Positions 31,223 to 31,609 of a DNA stretch of 31,609 nucleotides are shown here, piece after piece (the stretch's first letter is position 1; every line of letters begins with the position of its first letter). The stretch comes from Bacillota bacterium. Its GTDB lineage: Bacteria > Bacillota > Clostridia > Oscillospirales > Ruminococcaceae. Location of the stretch: assembly GCA_023433405.1 (NCBI GenBank), contig JAEZCT010000074.1, positions 1-31,609 on the forward strand, written 5' to 3'. The position numbers and the translations under genes are program-made. The notes beneath the pieces were generated by a model, which was given only the letters and a program-made list of their open reading frames with translations, did no database searches and was not told where the DNA came from.

Positions 31223-31398
31223 CAGGTATGCATGTTGCAGACCTAAGCCCGCCCTGGCGGGCGACTGCCTGGTTTAGGCACAAAAACACCTGCTGCAAAT
31301 GGGTGCCGGGGTCCGCGGTCAGGCTCACGCAGTCGTCAGCGCACGGTGAACGCGCGTTTACGCTTAATTGCGGGCGGGGGACACCGCCCTCCCGGCAC
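31223..31398 (+). ncRNA. Candidate structured RNA region
   Basis: Nested complementary pairs are visible: TTGCAG/CTGCAA (31235-31240 with 31293-31298) enclose CCTAA/TTAGG (31242-31246 with 31274-31278), which enclose CCCGCC/GGCGGG (31248-31253 with 31256-31261). A second arch pairs GTGCCGGG (31303-31310) with CCCGGCAC (31391-31398), with an inner GGGCGG/CCGCCC stem. It does not match tmRNA, RNase P, SRP or 6S RNA as I know them. Expression is unproven. Confidence 0.3.
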
Positions 31399-31426
31399 TT
31401 ACCCTAACTGCGGGATTTATGGTTTA

Positions 31427-31609
31427 TTGGAGTATCCCCCGTACCCCCAGCACCAAAGTAGCCTTGTGTGGCAGGTATGGGAAAAAAGGAAGAACTACAG
31501 ACCAGGGCGAAAAGCAAGGGCAAAATACGCGAGGCACCAGGATTTTGCCGAAGGGTAAAAATGATAAATAATTTTCGCAAAAAATTATTTATCATTTTCG
31601 CAAGCGCGT
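31427..31609 (+). mobile_element. Partial second copy of the 460-bp element
   Basis: The sequence from TTGGAGTATCCCCC to the window end matches 25565-25770 with scattered changes and a shorter AT-rich hairpin. Here that hairpin is ATGATAAATAATTTT and its complement around CGCA, different bases but again paired. The element continues beyond the window. Confidence 0.75.

Larger units (their letters stand above)
30589..31609 (+). other. Gene-free stretch at the right end
   Basis: About 1020 bp hold no credible gene. From left to right there are a GC hairpin, a terminator, MITE copy 4, an AT-rich 300-bp part (30850-31150) in which I see nothing definable, a hairpin (31162-31193), a GC-rich potentially structured part (31223-31398), and a partial copy of the second element. 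Confidence 0.65.

Overview
The window looks like a chromosomal segment of a Gram-positive, low-redox Clostridia-type bacterium (Bacillota), probably motile and gut- or digester-dwelling. The reasons are the lipoprotein and signal-peptide style, Shine-Dalgarno sites close to AGGAGG, two methyl-accepting chemotaxis proteins, Big_2/GLUG surface proteins, papain-family proteases with a lectin-like domain, and dockerin-like C-termini. The exact order cannot be fixed from the sequence alone.

Layout. 1-165: end of an rRNA operon (5S rRNA and terminator). 166-740: a frameshifted nitroreductase remnant. 996-2372: an orphan ABC-type solute-binding lipoprotein, convergent with two small membrane-protein genes (2446-3728, minus strand). 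3976-4317: a stand-alone Smr-like protein. 4515-8815: two paralogous chemoreceptors in tandem. 8976-10868 (minus): a membrane-bound CapD/FlaA1-type nucleotide-sugar 4,6-dehydratase. 11240-28214: the heart of the window, five consecutive same-strand genes for secreted or surface proteins. They are a 2164-residue repeat protein with a cohesin-like domain near its N-terminus, two very large papain-family (C1A) proteases, a C39/C70-like cysteine protease with a signal anchor, and a 309-residue membrane-anchored exported protein. 28846-30588: a Pit phosphate transporter with its DUF47/PhoU-like partner. 30589-31609: gene-free, with repeats and possible structured RNA.

Most notable biology. In both large C1A proteases the catalytic domain is in the wrong order. 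The half carrying the catalytic His and Asn plus the lectin-like domain comes first, and the half carrying the oxyanion Gln and catalytic Cys follows about 390 (first protease) or 340 (second protease) residues later, after a low-complexity linker. Both paralogues share this although their DNA has diverged, so it looks like an inherited circular permutation. Both end in dockerin-like segments, and the adjacent giant protein has a cohesin-like domain, so the cluster may encode a protease-bearing surface complex. An E-P-x-x-G-G motif recurs at domain borders in all five exported proteins.

Repeats. Four copies of an exactly 100-bp palindromic element lie at 6523, 8868, 28429 and 30743, three of them flanked by a perfect 3-bp TAA/TTA duplication; they look like a recently active MITE. 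A second, about 460-bp element with inverted ends occupies 25565-26022, and part of another copy runs off the window end.
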